A program made the position numbers and the translations under genes. This document shows positions 27,360 to 38,801 of a DNA stretch of 64,000 nt, piece after piece. Source of the DNA: Cerrena zonata. Lineage: Eukaryota > Basidiomycota > Agaricomycetes > Polyporales > Cerrenaceae. The first letter of the stretch is position 1, and every line of letters begins with the position of its first letter. The DNA lies in assembly GCA_038087015.1 (NCBI GenBank), contig JASBNA010000033.1, forward strand, positions 248,001 to 312,000, read 5' to 3'. A model generated the notes under the pieces. That model made no database searches and had not been told where the DNA came from. It worked only from the letters and a program-made list of their open reading frames with translations.

Positions 27360-28787
27360 ATGTCTGAGCCTGTTAAGAGTGAATCAGGATTTCCTGGAAT
27401 GGACTCCAAAAGAATCGAATCTTTAGTGCTCGATGCTACACCATTAATTACTCAATCAGCATCTTCTTTGCAACAATATGCTAATAATTTTTATACTACA
27501 CCAGGGGTACATTCAGAGCTTAAAGATGAACATGCTAGATCCCAGCTTCTTTTATGGGCAGAAAATTTAAAGTTAGACATCCAAAGCAGGTTTACATTGA
27601 TAAGGTTAGTCTGTTTGCTAAATTGACTGGGGATTATTCAGTTTTATCATTGAATGATATTCATATCATTGCATTGGCATATGAATTAGAAGCCGAGTTG
27701 AATAACGGTACCGAAAGATTGAGAAGCTATCCTGGTGAGGTGAAAGAGCATGAAAGAGAAGAACTTGAAAGAAGAGAAGCCGAGAGAAAGTTGAAACAAG
27801 CTGAAAGAGCAAAGCAACAAGAGAATAAGATTGAAGAATCTGAAAAGCCGGATCACAAGAAGAAACACCACAAACCCCTGAAGTAGACGATGGGTTTCAA
27901 GTTGTTCAACGCCCTAAAAAGAGAAATAATAAAAAGAAGTTTAATAAACAAGAACCAAGAGAAGAAGTGAAGGCAGAAGTACAAGAAGAACCAAAGAGAG
28001 AAATCAAAGGAAGAACCCAAGGAAGAAACGAAAGAAGAATCCACGTTAAGTGCAGAATATAACGAAGACGACGACGATGGAGATTGGATTACACCAGAGA
28101 ACTTACAAGAAGAATTGTTGAAAGATGCCAATGAACAAATACAAGAAACAAATACGTCTGAGTTAATACACCCACCGTGAAAGTAGCATTATCAACCGGA
28201 GATTTTGCCTGTCAAAACGTAGCCATGCAAATCGGTATTAATTTAATGAACACCTTAACCGGTAAACAAATCAAGAGGGTGCGTAATTACATGTTACGAT
28301 GCCATGCATGTTTCCGTTTAACACCATTACCAAAAAATGGTGTTCCAAAACATTTTTGCCCTAAATGTGGTGGTAACACTTTACTTAGATGTGCAGTTTC
28401 AATCGATAAAGATACTGGTAAAGTAACTCCTCATTTAAAGAAAAATTTATTTGGATTAATAGAGGTTCTAAATTCACTTTACCTTCTCCCCAATCTAAAA
28501 ATCAACAGAAACTACAAGGTAACGCTGGACATCAGCATAATAAACAAAATAGAGCCAAAGCATTACAAGATCCCTTGATTCTTAGAGAAGATCAAAAGGA
28601 ATACGGTCAGGCCATTAAAAATGAACAGTGGCAAAGAAAGTATAATGAAAAAATGCTTCAAGAATGGATTGGTGGTGGTAGTGCTGATAATTACATGAGT
28701 CCTTTTGGTACTTCCCAAAGCAATAGACATTCCAACGTTAAAGTTGGAAGAGGTAGGCATGCTAATGCCTCCAGAAAAAGAAAGTGA
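27360..28787 (+). CDS. NOB1: 20S pre-rRNA D-site endonuclease Nob1, split by five one-base indels
   Basis: Nob1 makes the last cut that matures 18S rRNA in cytoplasmic pre-40S particles. The PIN domain opens with LVLDATPLITQSASSLQQYA, includes KDEHARSQLL and continues in the next frame with FAKLTGDYSVLSLNDIHIIA, which supplies the catalytic acidic residues. A charged Lys/Glu linker follows. The zinc ribbon reads CHACFRLTPLPKNG and FCPKCGGNTLLRC, and the C-terminus ends GRGRHANASRKRK. The frame slips near 27569, 27875, 28001, 28173 and 28446 (four lost bases, one gained). Correcting them gives exactly 477 codons, close to the 459 of S. cerevisiae. The gene is essential in yeast, so I read the slips as sequence errors. 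Confidence 0.92.
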
Positions 28788-28882
28788 TCATTCTCCTTCT
28801 CAATGTATACTAGTTTTTTACATAAACATACCAATACATATCGTATAATCTCTGATATAGCTTTGCAACAAGCCAGCTCAGT

Positions 28883-28918
<36 letters not shown>

Positions 28919-29221
28919 GACAGATACTTCCACATAAGCAAACTCTCACAATAAAAAAGTTAAATCGGGACACTGCCTAGTCTGGCAGTCTAAATTTAAA
29001 CATACATTACATCTTGCCCTTTATAAATCAACCTTTTTCTCTACACTACACAAGAGGTTCTCTCCAGTTTAATTGATATCGTTGTATATACCGTTTTGGG
29101 CAAGCAGTGTACTGGGTTTAATGTGTTGTACATTTGATTGTACATTCTATTATTTTGCTTTCTGACAGCACCCTTTGATTTCGCTTGATGGTATTTGATG
29201 ATACTTAATTGAGTACCGGAT
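28788..29221. other. Intergenic region with a poly-A tract upstream of IRS4
   Basis: This gap of about 430 bp contains an uninterrupted A-run at about 28887-28916, the longest in the window, and the IRS4 promoter. No gene is seen. Confidence 0.5.
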
Positions 29222-31951
29222 ATGTCTAATAATAATTCTGCTAGTCATGCTGCTGCTTTGGCTGCTTTCAAAGGTCTAGGTAACAAAAAGGATGAGTCGA
29301 CAGCTCCAACCAGTCGGGTGCCATCAAGAACTAGCACAATGACTTCGATTAAACCACCCCAGCATACTCAGAAACCCCAACTCCATCTTAGTACCGGTAA
29401 ATCATACTCGACATCTACCGTGCCCAAGGTTAAGAAATCTCCGGTGACTCCAACGCTAACGGCGATCCATACCCCAACGGGACAGGGCCGAATTCATCAC
29501 CCTCCAACCAGAACTGCTAGTCAAAGCAGTCATTTACCACAACAAAAGCCTAGTCAAGAACCTCCAAGTAAACTAAGTATAGTGACTAAACCAAGCAAGG
29601 AAACTGTCACGAGTCCTGACGCCGGAGCTGGAGCTGCTGCTGCTGTAAAAGCACTTTCACTTGAAACACCTCCAAAATCAAGTAAAAGTAATAGAAATTC
29701 CTATAACTCCATAGACTCTGATATCATATCACCTTTAGCAGTAAAACCAAATGGTGATTATTTCAGTATGCCAAGGTCGAACACCTTGACAACAAAGAAT
29801 ACTATTACGAACGATCCTAAACTGTCACCGGAAACGTTTCGAGGAGTCAAAAACTCTCCCGGTAGTGTTAGAAGACTACATTCGAATACCCAACCTCAAG
29901 ATATGTTGAATCAAGTAAGAAACTCGATTATATCTAAAACGAAGACATCTTCAGCCGTTGAATTGACCGAGAAAAATCTGGCTGCAATCAATGAAATAAG
30001 ACAAAGTATCAATCTGAAAAGAGTCTCCACTCATAACACATCCAGCAACCTCATGCTCCCATACCATGAGGATGATGATGATGTCGACGATGATCGTAGG
30101 AGATCTGTTCAGTCCTTTGTTTCTCAAAGTAGTGGAGATCTTTCGGCTCCTACTGGTCGAATGATTTATGATAAAGAGATGTTCCATAATTCTTATTCTT
30201 CTTTAGGCTCCACTTTACTGGAAGCTGATAGTTATAATGGACATTCACCAACTACACCAGTAATTGTTTTGAATAATACAAGTGAAAAGCAAGATAAGAA
30301 AAGACCCTCGCAAATATTAGGATCTAAGATCCGTAAAACCAAAGATAATATTAAATCAATCAGTCCTAATCAAAAAAGAAAATCAAAGCTGAAAAATAAT
30401 ACTGAAAATACAGACCCTAGCAATAATGACGACGATAATGATGATGACGAATGCGATGACGATGATGATAATGATAACGCAGATGGCTCGGATTATGAAG
30501 ACGAATGCGATGACGAAGATGATGATGACGAAGATGATATACAGGTTAATAAATCAAGAAACATATCACCCATTGCGATTCCTCCCTCTCAAAATGCATA
30601 TGCTAGAAGTCTTGGAGCAAACACTGGTAGTATGGAAAGCCTTAGACATAGTTCAAACCCTAGTTTATCAGCCTATGCTAGTGGTGAAGAGCGTGTTGGA
30701 AGTAAGTCTGGTATTGGTCTGAATGACTTAAATAACGCCAAGGCCAAGCCAAAGAGAAAACCACCACCAGGAGTATTCAGGTCAGAAAGTAATGAAGCCG
30801 ATGCTGATAACTTATATATATCTGATGAATCGAATAGTCTCAAACCAACTAATAGAAGTAAGAAGTATTCTGGGTCTGGATCATCAGTGAATTCAACCTA
30901 TGAATCGAATTTTGCAACTGATCATCCTACATTTGGTATCCGAGATCATACTACAAATGAGTTAACATCGAATACTTCGGGTAGTATGGTTAACTTGAGT
31001 GGACCCGCGGATTCTTATTATACTGATGGAGAAATTAGTGAAATGGAAAAACTGAGAGTTAATAGCACTAGATCAGGCTCGGGTGGTGGGATAGGAAAGT
31101 TCCCGCAATTCCCAGATATAGATCATAAAGCCAATTCGAGAAAACATACAGAACACAAGCATAATATATTCAAAAAGAAATATAAAATAAAAGGGGTTGA
31201 TAGTACGGTTAATCTACTTGAACTGGATGATTCTGATTCTCATGAAGCATCTGCTGATCCATTATCAAGAAGTAATGTGAATCTTTCTGCCCCTTCAAGG
31301 TCTGGTACCCCTGGAATCAGTCATCTTCAACAACCAGTTCAATTGAAAACAACCATGAGGAAAACCAACAAACGTAAAGAAAAGAAAATGGCTTTCAATG
31401 AAGACAAACCTTGGAAAAATCATAATGAATTACGTTATGTAACCGAACAAGAACGTAAACGATATGAAGGGGTTTGGGTTAGTAATAAAGGATTATACAT
31501 GAATTTTGTTGTTACAAGATTGATGGGAGTTGATTATACAAAGCAACCCCAGGATAAAGAGAAATTCGGACTAACCGAAGAAGAAGCCTCCACCAAAGCT
31601 GCAAGGCTTTCTTCTAAAGCCGCCACCAACTTGGAAGGTGCCACCATTGCTGATTATCAAAAACTACACGACTTAGTAAATATCGATATCAATCAATTGA
31701 TCCACGGAGTGGTGGTGAAACGTATATGGAAAAGAAGCCGTTTGTCCAATGAAACTCTCGAAGCCATCTGGAACTTGGTTGACTTCCGTCAAGACGGAAG
31801 CTTGAATAAAGCCGAATTTCTCGTGGGTATGTGGTTGGTAGATCAGTGTTTGTATGGACGAAAACTCCCGAAAAAAGTAGACGACGTGGTCTGGGAAAGT
31901 CTCGGAAACATTGGTATCAACGTGCAAATCAAAAAGAAGGGCCGTCGATAG
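29222..31951 (+). CDS. IRS4: EH-domain protein Irs4 (phosphoinositide regulation)
   Basis: Irs4/Tax4 proteins bind the PI(4,5)P2 phosphatase Inp51 and modulate phosphoinositide levels, cell-wall integrity and autophagy. In Candida, IRS4 is needed for hyphal growth and virulence-related traits. The 909-residue protein is long and Ser/Pro-rich up to about 720. It has a very acidic Asp/Glu run near 398-440 and a conserved basic block before the EH domain. The C-terminal EH domain (about 740-905) starts [20 protein letters not shown] and includes the EF-hand-like [21 protein letters not shown]. cerevisiae Irs4 is 615 residues, so the disordered region is expanded. It is complete in one frame. Confidence 0.9.
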   Translation: MSNNNSASHAAALAAFKGLGNKKDESTAPTSRVPSRTSTMTSIKPPQHTQKPQLHLSTGKSYSTSTVPKVKKSPVTPTLTAIHTPTGQGRIHHPPTRTASQSSHLPQQKPSQEPPSKLSIVTKPSKETVTSPDAGAGAAAAVKALSLETPPKSSKSNRNSYNSIDSDIISPLAVKPNGDYFSMPRSNTLTTKNTITNDPKLSPETFRGVKNSPGSVRRLHSNTQPQDMLNQVRNSIISKTKTSSAVELTEKNLAAINEIRQSINLKRVSTHNTSSNLMLPYHEDDDDVDDDRRRSVQSFVSQSSGDLSAPTGRMIYDKEMFHNSYSSLGSTLLEADSYNGHSPTTPVIVLNNTSEKQDKKRPSQILGSKIRKTKDNIKSISPNQKRKSKLKNNTENTDPSNNDDDNDDDECDDDDDNDNADGSDYEDECDDEDDDDEDDIQVNKSRNISPIAIPPSQNAYARSLGANTGSMESLRHSSNPSLSAYASGEERVGSKSGIGLNDLNNAKAKPKRKPPPGVFRSESNEADADNLYISDESNSLKPTNRSKKYSGSGSSVNSTYESNFATDHPTFGIRDHTTNELTSNTSGSMVNLSGPADSYYTDGEISEMEKLRVNSTRSGSGGGIGKFPQFPDIDHKANSRKHTEHKHNIFKKKYKIKGVDSTVNLLELDDSDSHEASADPLSRSNVNLSAPSRSGTPGISHLQQPVQLKTTMRKTNKRKEKKMAFNEDKPWKNHNELRYVTEQERKRYEGVWVSNKGLYMNFVVTRLMGVDYTKQPQDKEKFGLTEEEASTKAARLSSKAATNLEGATIADYQKLHDLVNIDINQLIHGVVVKRIWKRSRLSNETLEAIWNLVDFRQDGSLNKAEFLVGMWLVDQCLYGRKLPKKVDDVVWESLGNIGINVQIKKKGRR

Positions 31952-32474
31952 TATACTAATACCTTATTTATTATAATAGAAATTGATGTTTTTGTAGTAT
32001 TTGCAGTAAAATTTGTTGCTAATTAAGAGAAAATTGCGTACAGAAAAGCGCATTTTCCGCTTGTCTAATTTTACTTTTAGGTTGGGGCGTGCGGTGCACA
32101 AAAGGATTAACCTCACCAAATTGGCAATTTGATTTTTTTACATTCATTTCGAAGATGAAAAACTACTGCAACTGTTGACAGCTGGTTTGAGTTGAAGAAG
32201 TCGCTAGAAGGGTTTGAGTTATTCTATTGGCTGGTTCATACAGGGTACATTGACTTGAGTTTGCAACTATTTCTTGATTTTTTTTTCCCCTAGGATCTTG
32301 TATATAAAACAAGACCTGTAATACGTTAGCCGCTCACATAAATAACTAAGGTCAAACGACACCAAGAAGAAACAATAAACCATCAGGCAATAACAGAAGA
32401 AGCTTTAGGCACGGTATCTTTACTATTTTTCTCTATTGATTTTCTAATATCACGGCTCCACCGAATTTTTGATA
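31952..32474. other. Intergenic region upstream of the HDA-subunit gene
   Basis: This gap of about 520 bp contains a TATATAAAA stretch near 32300, which may serve the downstream gene. No coding sequence or RNA gene is recognised. Confidence 0.5.
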
Positions 32475-34731
32475 ATGAATCTTATGGATATGCTATCGGG
32501 TGATACGCCTGATTCTATATTTCAAAATAATGACCCACAAGATATGCAGTCAGTTCTAGAGAATGCAGCACCTTCAGGCTTAGAATATGGGACTAATGGC
32601 GGAGCACACCCGATTCAGACGAACGATGGGGTATACCATTTGCCCACGATCTTAACGAAAGTTCAATGTGAACTTGCAGAATTTGTTTTACAAGTTCTCA
32701 ATCCAGTTTTATTAGCTGAAGCTCATTCTAAAAGACAAAGAGCTAGTATCAATAGCTTGCTAGATAATAATACCAATGACAATTCCGGTATGACTGAGGA
32801 TGCATCTAAAGAAGGAGAAGGTAATTATCTTTCACAGTTTAATAAGATCAATTTATTATTTGATCAACTTCGCATAATCAAAAAGCATCCCTCACTTCTA
32901 GTTGATCATTTTATTCCTAAAAAATTGTTATTACTGGAGATAAATGAACTGCTTCTTAATTTATCCGGGAAATTTCAATTATTCAATAGAATTGTTGATT
33001 CTTTCATTGATCGCTATTCTGCATCGGAAAATGGCTTGTTGACAAGTGGGTATCATATTTTAGTTGTGGCTGAAAGCGTGAAGGAACTAGAATTGATTGA
33101 AGGTTTAATAATTGGTAAAAAATTGCATTATAAAAATTTAAATGGATCTAAATTATATGATGATAATAGTAAGCTTCCAAATTTTGAAAAATCAGATAAT
33201 TTCTCATATGAAAATAATCAATCTAATGGTAACGATTATGATAAACCAAAGAGAAGATGGGGTTCCAGATCCAATAATTCTAGTGAATTTAAAAAGAGAA
33301 AAATAAATAAGTATGATTATGAACCTACTTCATCGCTTCTATGTCTTTATTTAGTTACTTCTCAACAATTATACAATAATTACACTCCAGCATCTAACAG
33401 TCGAAACTCTGAATTCAATTTAATTATCTCATTTGATCCGGATTTAGATACAAAAAGCCCAAGTATCGAAATTATAAGAAGTAAAAAAAATATTTCCCAA
33501 TCACTTAATTCATCTATTGGTCAAGAATTGAAAACTCCAGTTTTAATTCCCTTTTCTATTTTCACTCTTGATCATATTGCATTAAAAAATTATCAACCTA
33601 GTAGTTTGGGGTTTTTCAATAATAATGATCCTACAAATCCTTTGTTCAAATGGAAACTTGAATGTCTCAATACTTTTGTGGTTAATAGATTTAATATTTT
33701 TGATTCAGAAATAACTGATGACTTTTTTCCGTCAAAATTATGGCAGTAACATGCAGAAACTTTATCATTGGTTTCATAATTGGGATTCGAAAAGTTTCCC
33801 ATTACATGATATGATTAACTCTTTTAATGAAAAACTCATTCTTCATTATAGTGATGATAAATTGATTAATAAACTACAAATCACTAATGTTTATGACCCT
33901 AACTTGCAATCAGGTAATATCTCCAAGAAAAACCTAATTCATCCTTCTGATAAACTAGAAAAATTTGGGTATGCTGATTATAAGAAAAAGATTGCTGAAC
34001 TCTTAAATAATCGAGTTTTACAACTTGAACATGCAATCCTTGAAAAATTCGAAAAAGATATTCCTTCTTATAGACTCCGTGAATCGCTAAGACAAACTAC
34101 CTTGGATACAAAAGAAGATTCTGTTGCAGAAAAATATAAAGTCTTACAGAAACTTAATGAAGACGCTACCATAAGTGAAAAAAAATTACTTCGTGTTGAT
34201 AACGATTTACAAAAATTGGAAAATACTAACACCGAATTGAATGATAAATTAAAATACTTAAATTCAGCTATCAAACAAGTACAAGAATCGGAAGAAAAAC
34301 TTCCAGAATTTGCTACCTCTCAAGAGCAACAATTGAAAGAGTTAGATTTGGAATTAACCAAACTTGATGATGAGTATAGTAAAATTAACGAGGAAAATGA
34401 AAAAATAAGAGCTAATTATCAAAACAGTTCAAGCGAAGCAGTACAGTTATCTACAAGTCTTGTGTCTTGGAAAGAAGAGAAAACTCACTTATCTAAGAAG
34501 CTTAACGGTCCTGGTATTAAATTGATCCCCTCCTTGATTCAAAAGGATGAATTGATAAACTACGAATCCGAATTGACAAAATTGACGAGAGAAAGTGATT
34601 TCGTTAACCAATTTTTCACTAAAAAATTGGATAAATTAATCAAAGATAGAACTACCATCTTGGACAATACCACTAGTGGATCTAGTAGTAGACCCGGTAA
34701 TAGGATCAGCAGAGGCTCAACTCCTTTTTAA
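32475..34731 (+). CDS. Class II histone deacetylase complex subunit (HDA2/HDA3 family), one frameshift
   Basis: Hda2 and Hda3 form the scaffold that activates the deacetylase Hda1. The N-terminal half (about 1-415) has the family's helicase-like DNA-binding fold: GVYHLPTILTKVQCELAEFV at the start, then FDQLRIIKKHPSLLVDHF and YHILVVAESVKELELIEGLI. The C-terminal half (from about 540) is heptad-rich coiled coil, used for Hda2-Hda3 pairing. The frame slips once at a six-T run (33723-33728). Dropping one T gives 752 codons in a single frame, close to the 674 and 655 residues of the S. cerevisiae proteins. I use the ATG at 32475, since the frame upstream begins with TTG. I cannot decide between HDA2 and HDA3. 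Confidence 0.82.
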
Positions 34732-35138
34732 ATAGAACTTTAGGGTACATTCTATCAATTTCAAAATTCACCTTACCAATTTTATCCAGTACTCTTTGTA
34801 TTGTATTGTTCAGGGAATTATTGTTTCGAGTAGTCTTGCTCCGTAGTATTGTTCAAACTAGCACCAATTAGATAATTGGCTGACTTGCTTAAATTAATAA
34901 GATCTCCGGATTATTTTAAGAACATCCCACTAAAAATGCAAAAAAAAAAAATTAAAAGTGAAAACGTTCTTATTTTCCGCGCCTTCCATGTGTTCTAGGA
35001 GGAAAACCATAAATAGCATCAAATTCTACTTTTATAATTACAATTGAATCTGAGGCATTTCGTATAATATTTGTAAGTATCTGATTACAATTGCTGTTCA
35101 AAATTAACTATCCATTGGAAAGTTGGAATACTTCAAAC
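34732..35138. other. Intergenic region upstream of DPL1
   Basis: This is about 400 bp of A+T-rich sequence, with an A-run near 34939-34950 and no recognisable motif or gene. Confidence 0.45.
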
Positions 35139-36935
35139 ATGGAACTCGAATCATTTACTAGGGCCAAAGTATTTGGCCAACCTTTTCTTCCCACTGATTT
35201 TAAACTGATGGCTTTCTTTATTCAAACCAGTTTTTGGATTTACATTGAACGAATTCAAGGCTGGATTAATTACCAATATCTCGAATCATACTCTTGTCCG
35301 TGGGGTTATCTCGCGTTGGCTCGTGATGTTGTGAATGTCTATTTGATCCTTGGCTACTTAAGCCGTTTATTAACAAGCATTCGTGGCTACGGGGTGTACA
35401 AGTCGCTTTGTATGTTCTTTAAAAAAGTTAATAGACAAGTGTTCTTAACACTTTTGTCCTTGCCACCAATGAATAAGAAAGTTGAAAAAGAACTTGAATC
35501 AGTTTTGGCCAAAATCGAAGAGGAAATTATGCAGAATAATGATGATCTTTTGCAATTTCCTCAACTTCCAGCTAAAGGTATTACCACCGAACGCGTTTTA
35601 ACAGAATTAGACAATTTACAGAATTTAAAGCATAGCGATTGGATTAATGGGAAAGTGAGTGGAGCTGTTTATCACGGAGGTAAGTCTCTTCTTGATTTAC
35701 AATCGGAAGCGTATCATAAATACTCGGTTGCTAATCAACTACATCCAGATGTCTTTCCTGGTGTGAGAAAGATGGAGGCTGAAGTTGTATCGATGGTGCT
35801 TAAAATTTTCAATTCCCCAGAAACTGGTTGCGGGTCTACAACCTCTGGTGGTACTGAATCGTTGTTACTTACTGGTTTGGCAGCAAGACAATATGGTAAA
35901 GCTTATAGAGGTATCACTCAACCAGAAGTTATTGCGCCTGTTACTGTACATGCTGGTATTGAGAAAGCATGCTTCTATTTCGGTATGAAATTGCATAAGG
36001 TCGATCTAGACCCAAAGACTTATCAAGTTGATATAAAAAAAGTTAAAAGATTAATCAATAAAAACACTGTTTTACTTGTTGGATCTGCTCCTAATTACCC
36101 TCATGGTATCATCGATGATATTGAGTCTCTTTCCAAATTGGCGTTGAAAAATAACATATTACTTCATGTTGATGCTTGTTTGGGGTCTTTTATTGTATCA
36201 TTTTTGGAAAAATCAGGTGTTCATGGTAAAGGAGCTATTCCCTTGTTTGATTTCAGATTACCTGGGGTAACCTCCATTTCTTGTGATACTCATAAATATG
36301 GTTTTGCTCCTAAGGGTTCTTCTATTATAATGTATCGTAATTCGAAAATTCGTGAATGTCAATACTACGTTCTGAGTGATTGGACTGGAGGTATGTATGG
36401 ATCTCCTACATTGGCAGGTTCAAGACCAGGTGCATTAATGGTTGGTTGCTGGGCAACTTTAGTTAACATTGGAGAAGAAGGTTATACTAAATCATGCCGT
36501 GACATTGTTAGAACTTCCATGAAATTGAAGTATGCAATACAGGGTAATGAAGTTCTTTCCAAGTACCTTGAAGTAATTGGTAACCCTATTGGTTCAGTTA
36601 TCTCTTTCAAAGTCAGGGACAATGTTAATGATTTCAGTATTTATGCTTTGGGTGATTTATTAGGTAAAAAGGGCTGGCATTTTGCCTCTTTACAAAATCC
36701 GGCAGCTCTTCATTTTGCATTGACCAGATTGACAATCCCCATCATTGATGAACTCATTGGGGATATCATCGAGTCTACAGAACATCTAGTTGAAGAAAAT
36801 GAAAAGCATGGCGATAACAAAAAGAAAGACGTTGGTGATACCGCTGCTTTATACGGTGTTGCAGGTAGCGTCACGACTTCCGGTGTAGCTGATAAAGTCA
36901 TCATTGCTTTCCTTGATACTCTATATAAAATATAG
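35139..36935 (+). CDS. DPL1: Sphingosine-1-phosphate lyase
   Basis: Dpl1 is a PLP-dependent ER membrane enzyme that cleaves phosphorylated long-chain bases to an aldehyde and phosphoethanolamine, the exit step of sphingolipid breakdown. The 598-residue product has an N-terminal membrane region (a hydrophobic stretch at about 70-95), then the fold-type I core. GCGSTTSGGTESLLLTGLAA binds the cofactor phosphate, LLHVDACLGSFI supplies the Asp, and SCDTHKYGFAPKGSSIIMYR carries the Schiff-base lysine near residue 386. WTGGMYGSPTLAGSRPGA is a family signature. S. cerevisiae Dpl1 is 589 residues. I use the ATG at 35139; the open frame upstream starts with TTG. CTG codon 412 falls in YYV-SDWTGG. Confidence 0.94.
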   Translation: MELESFTRAKVFGQPFLPTDFKLMAFFIQTSFWIYIERIQGWINYQYLESYSCPWGYLALARDVVNVYLILGYLSRLLTSIRGYGVYKSLCMFFKKVNRQVFLTLLSLPPMNKKVEKELESVLAKIEEEIMQNNDDLLQFPQLPAKGITTERVLTELDNLQNLKHSDWINGKVSGAVYHGGKSLLDLQSEAYHKYSVANQLHPDVFPGVRKMEAEVVSMVLKIFNSPETGCGSTTSGGTESLLLTGLAARQYGKAYRGITQPEVIAPVTVHAGIEKACFYFGMKLHKVDLDPKTYQVDIKKVKRLINKNTVLLVGSAPNYPHGIIDDIESLSKLALKNNILLHVDACLGSFIVSFLEKSGVHGKGAIPLFDFRLPGVTSISCDTHKYGFAPKGSSIIMYRNSKIRECQYYVLSDWTGGMYGSPTLAGSRPGALMVGCWATLVNIGEEGYTKSCRDIVRTSMKLKYAIQGNEVLSKYLEVIGNPIGSVISFKVRDNVNDFSIYALGDLLGKKGWHFASLQNPAALHFALTRLTIPIIDELIGDIIESTEHLVEENEKHGDNKKKDVGDTAALYGVAGSVTTSGVADKVIIAFLDTLYKI

Positions 36936-37509
36936 CTGTGTAATAACGTTCATCCTTTTCTCTTTTGTATATTCAATGATATATATTCGGGAGTATTTGA
37001 AGATGTAAGCACTTTTTTTTTCATTTTTTGTCCCAATAATCTACAAAAATACTGGAAATTATACATAAAATCTACAATTTGTAAAATAGCCCGACAATAA
37101 TCAAGCAATGAACAGAATTTTGAACAGTTAAATCTTAAAGGCTATCCACAAGTACAAAGGATGAACAACGAATGTATTTTGCAACTGCAAAGCCAAAAAT
37201 TTGACTCATAATTCTCAAATGAGTAATTCGACGAAAAAAAAAAAATTAAGCGCGATGTTGTTGAGTTGAGAGGAATAGATAAATAAGAATCTTTATCTCT
37301 TACTTTCCTCTCTTTTTTTTCCCTTTTCCATAACACCAACAAAGAATCAGTGGTTTGCAACAGTGGTCGGACAACACAGGAGTTGGAGTTTAAAACAATC
37401 GAGCATTTATCCCTTTGGTTTATCTGAAATCAACAAAGAAATTAATACATATAAAGGTTGAGAGTGCCGGGTTATTCTTATAAAAGACCTATTTTTAATA
37501 AAACATATC
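36936..37509. other. Intergenic region, no gene seen
   Basis: This gap of about 570 bp lies between DPL1 and the YPQ gene. It has T-runs near 37012-37022 and 37313-37320. A minus-strand open frame at 37142-37360 has no protein-like character. Confidence 0.5.
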
Positions 37510-38565
37510 ATGGTTACTTGCGAACAATTATCAACTATATCCAACTTCTTCAGTACGGTGTCGTTGGGTAGCTGGATATGTGCTCAGTTACCCCAAATAT
37601 ACACCAATTTTAAAAATAAGTCTGCAGAAGGGATATCCCCATCGTTTCTCTTATTATGGTTCATGGGAGATTTCCTTAGTTTTACCAGTTGTCTTTTCAA
37701 TGATGCTGTCTTGAGTTTTCAGATATGGTTGAGTGTGTTCTTCCTTTGCAATGATATAACGCTATGCTGTCAGTATTATTACTACAATAGTGTGTATCCT
37801 AGAAAGTACGGATTTGTCCAATATACTAGCTTGGAAGGGGCAGCAAATCCAAGAGGTAGTCACGATTCAAATGAAGATTTTGCAATTACCAACAACAGCA
37901 TGATACATTCCAATTCTACAAACTCAATTCACATTAGACCAAACCATGTTACTCCATCGGAAGAACCGTTCACCTCTTCATCACCTTTGACTCCCCCAAA
38001 AGGATCACCGCAAGCTAATGGATACAGCTCTATGAATACTTTCAGTGATAACAAGTCTCAATCAGCAATCAAAACATTTGCGGTAGGATCCATATTCAAT
38101 TCCATCACTGCTACCGCAATGCCAATTAATGAAAAAATCTCCAAAATCACTGAAACCACCCAGAAATCTACTTCTGGAAGTGAAGCTTTTGGTCTTCTTC
38201 TTGCATGGGGGTGCACTTTTGTTTATATGAGCTCAAGATGCCCCCAATTATACAAAAACTATTTAAGAAAATCGGTCGAAGGTATCTCGCCGCTATTATT
38301 CGGTGCTGCATTATTAGGGAACTTAGCATACACCCTCTCCATCTTATCGAGTTGCGAATTTGTTTTGGATGAGAGCAGAGGCGAGTTTTTCTTCAAAGAA
38401 TTACCTTATATCTTAGGTAGTTCTGGTACTATTATATTTGATGCCATCTATTTCTATCAACGTCACATATACAGAGATTCAGGCAAACAAACTAGCGTGA
38501 TGGGCTTAGAAACCTGGGACGAGTTGGGAAACACCCACAACAATGACGGCACCCGGGTGATATAG
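37510..38565 (+). CDS. Vacuolar basic amino acid transporter, PQ-loop (YPQ) family
   Basis: Ypq1-3/Rtc2 and their human relative PQLC2 move Lys, Arg and His across the vacuolar/lysosomal membrane. The 351-residue protein has seven predicted helices in a 3+1+3 arrangement. The two PQ motifs are AQLPQIYTNFKNKSAEGISP near residue 24 and SRCPQLYKNYLRKSVEGISP near 240, with the matching FMGDFL and LLGNLAYTLS helices after them. A long Ser/Asn/Pro-rich cytosolic loop of about 115 residues separates the repeats. Which YPQ paralogue this is cannot be told. It is complete, with an ATG at 37510. Confidence 0.9.
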   Translation: MVTCEQLSTISNFFSTVSLGSWICAQLPQIYTNFKNKSAEGISPSFLLLWFMGDFLSFTSCLFNDAVLSFQIWLSVFFLCNDITLCCQYYYYNSVYPRKYGFVQYTSLEGAANPRGSHDSNEDFAITNNSMIHSNSTNSIHIRPNHVTPSEEPFTSSSPLTPPKGSPQANGYSSMNTFSDNKSQSAIKTFAVGSIFNSITATAMPINEKISKITETTQKSTSGSEAFGLLLAWGCTFVYMSSRCPQLYKNYLRKSVEGISPLLFGAALLGNLAYTLSILSSCEFVLDESRGEFFFKELPYILGSSGTIIFDAIYFYQRHIYRDSGKQTSVMGLETWDELGNTHNNDGTRVI

Positions 38566-38801
38566 ATTTTATAGAAAATTGCAATCCATTAAGTCTCTAT
38601 TCGTTATGTAGTTAAACAATTCTCGAAGTAACAAAATGCTAGATTTTTTTTTTTTTCACGCACAAAATATATTGGAGATTTTAATGAAAAAATTTAAAAC
38701 TGAATAAAACCATTCTTAGTTGAGTTATTTCAGAACTATATAGGTAAGGGCCTTAGGTTGTTGATATAGGCCGAGCGTTGGAGTTCCAAGTGTTGCATGA
38801 A

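Noticed and set aside
30426..30722. Second-frame open stretch inside IRS4 (Met/Thr-rich)
   Set aside because: It is the frame shadow of the GAT/GAC-rich acidic run of IRS4.
37142..37360. Minus-strand open frame upstream of the YPQ gene
   Set aside because: No homology-like blocks; it contains homopolymer-coded residues typical of intergenic DNA.
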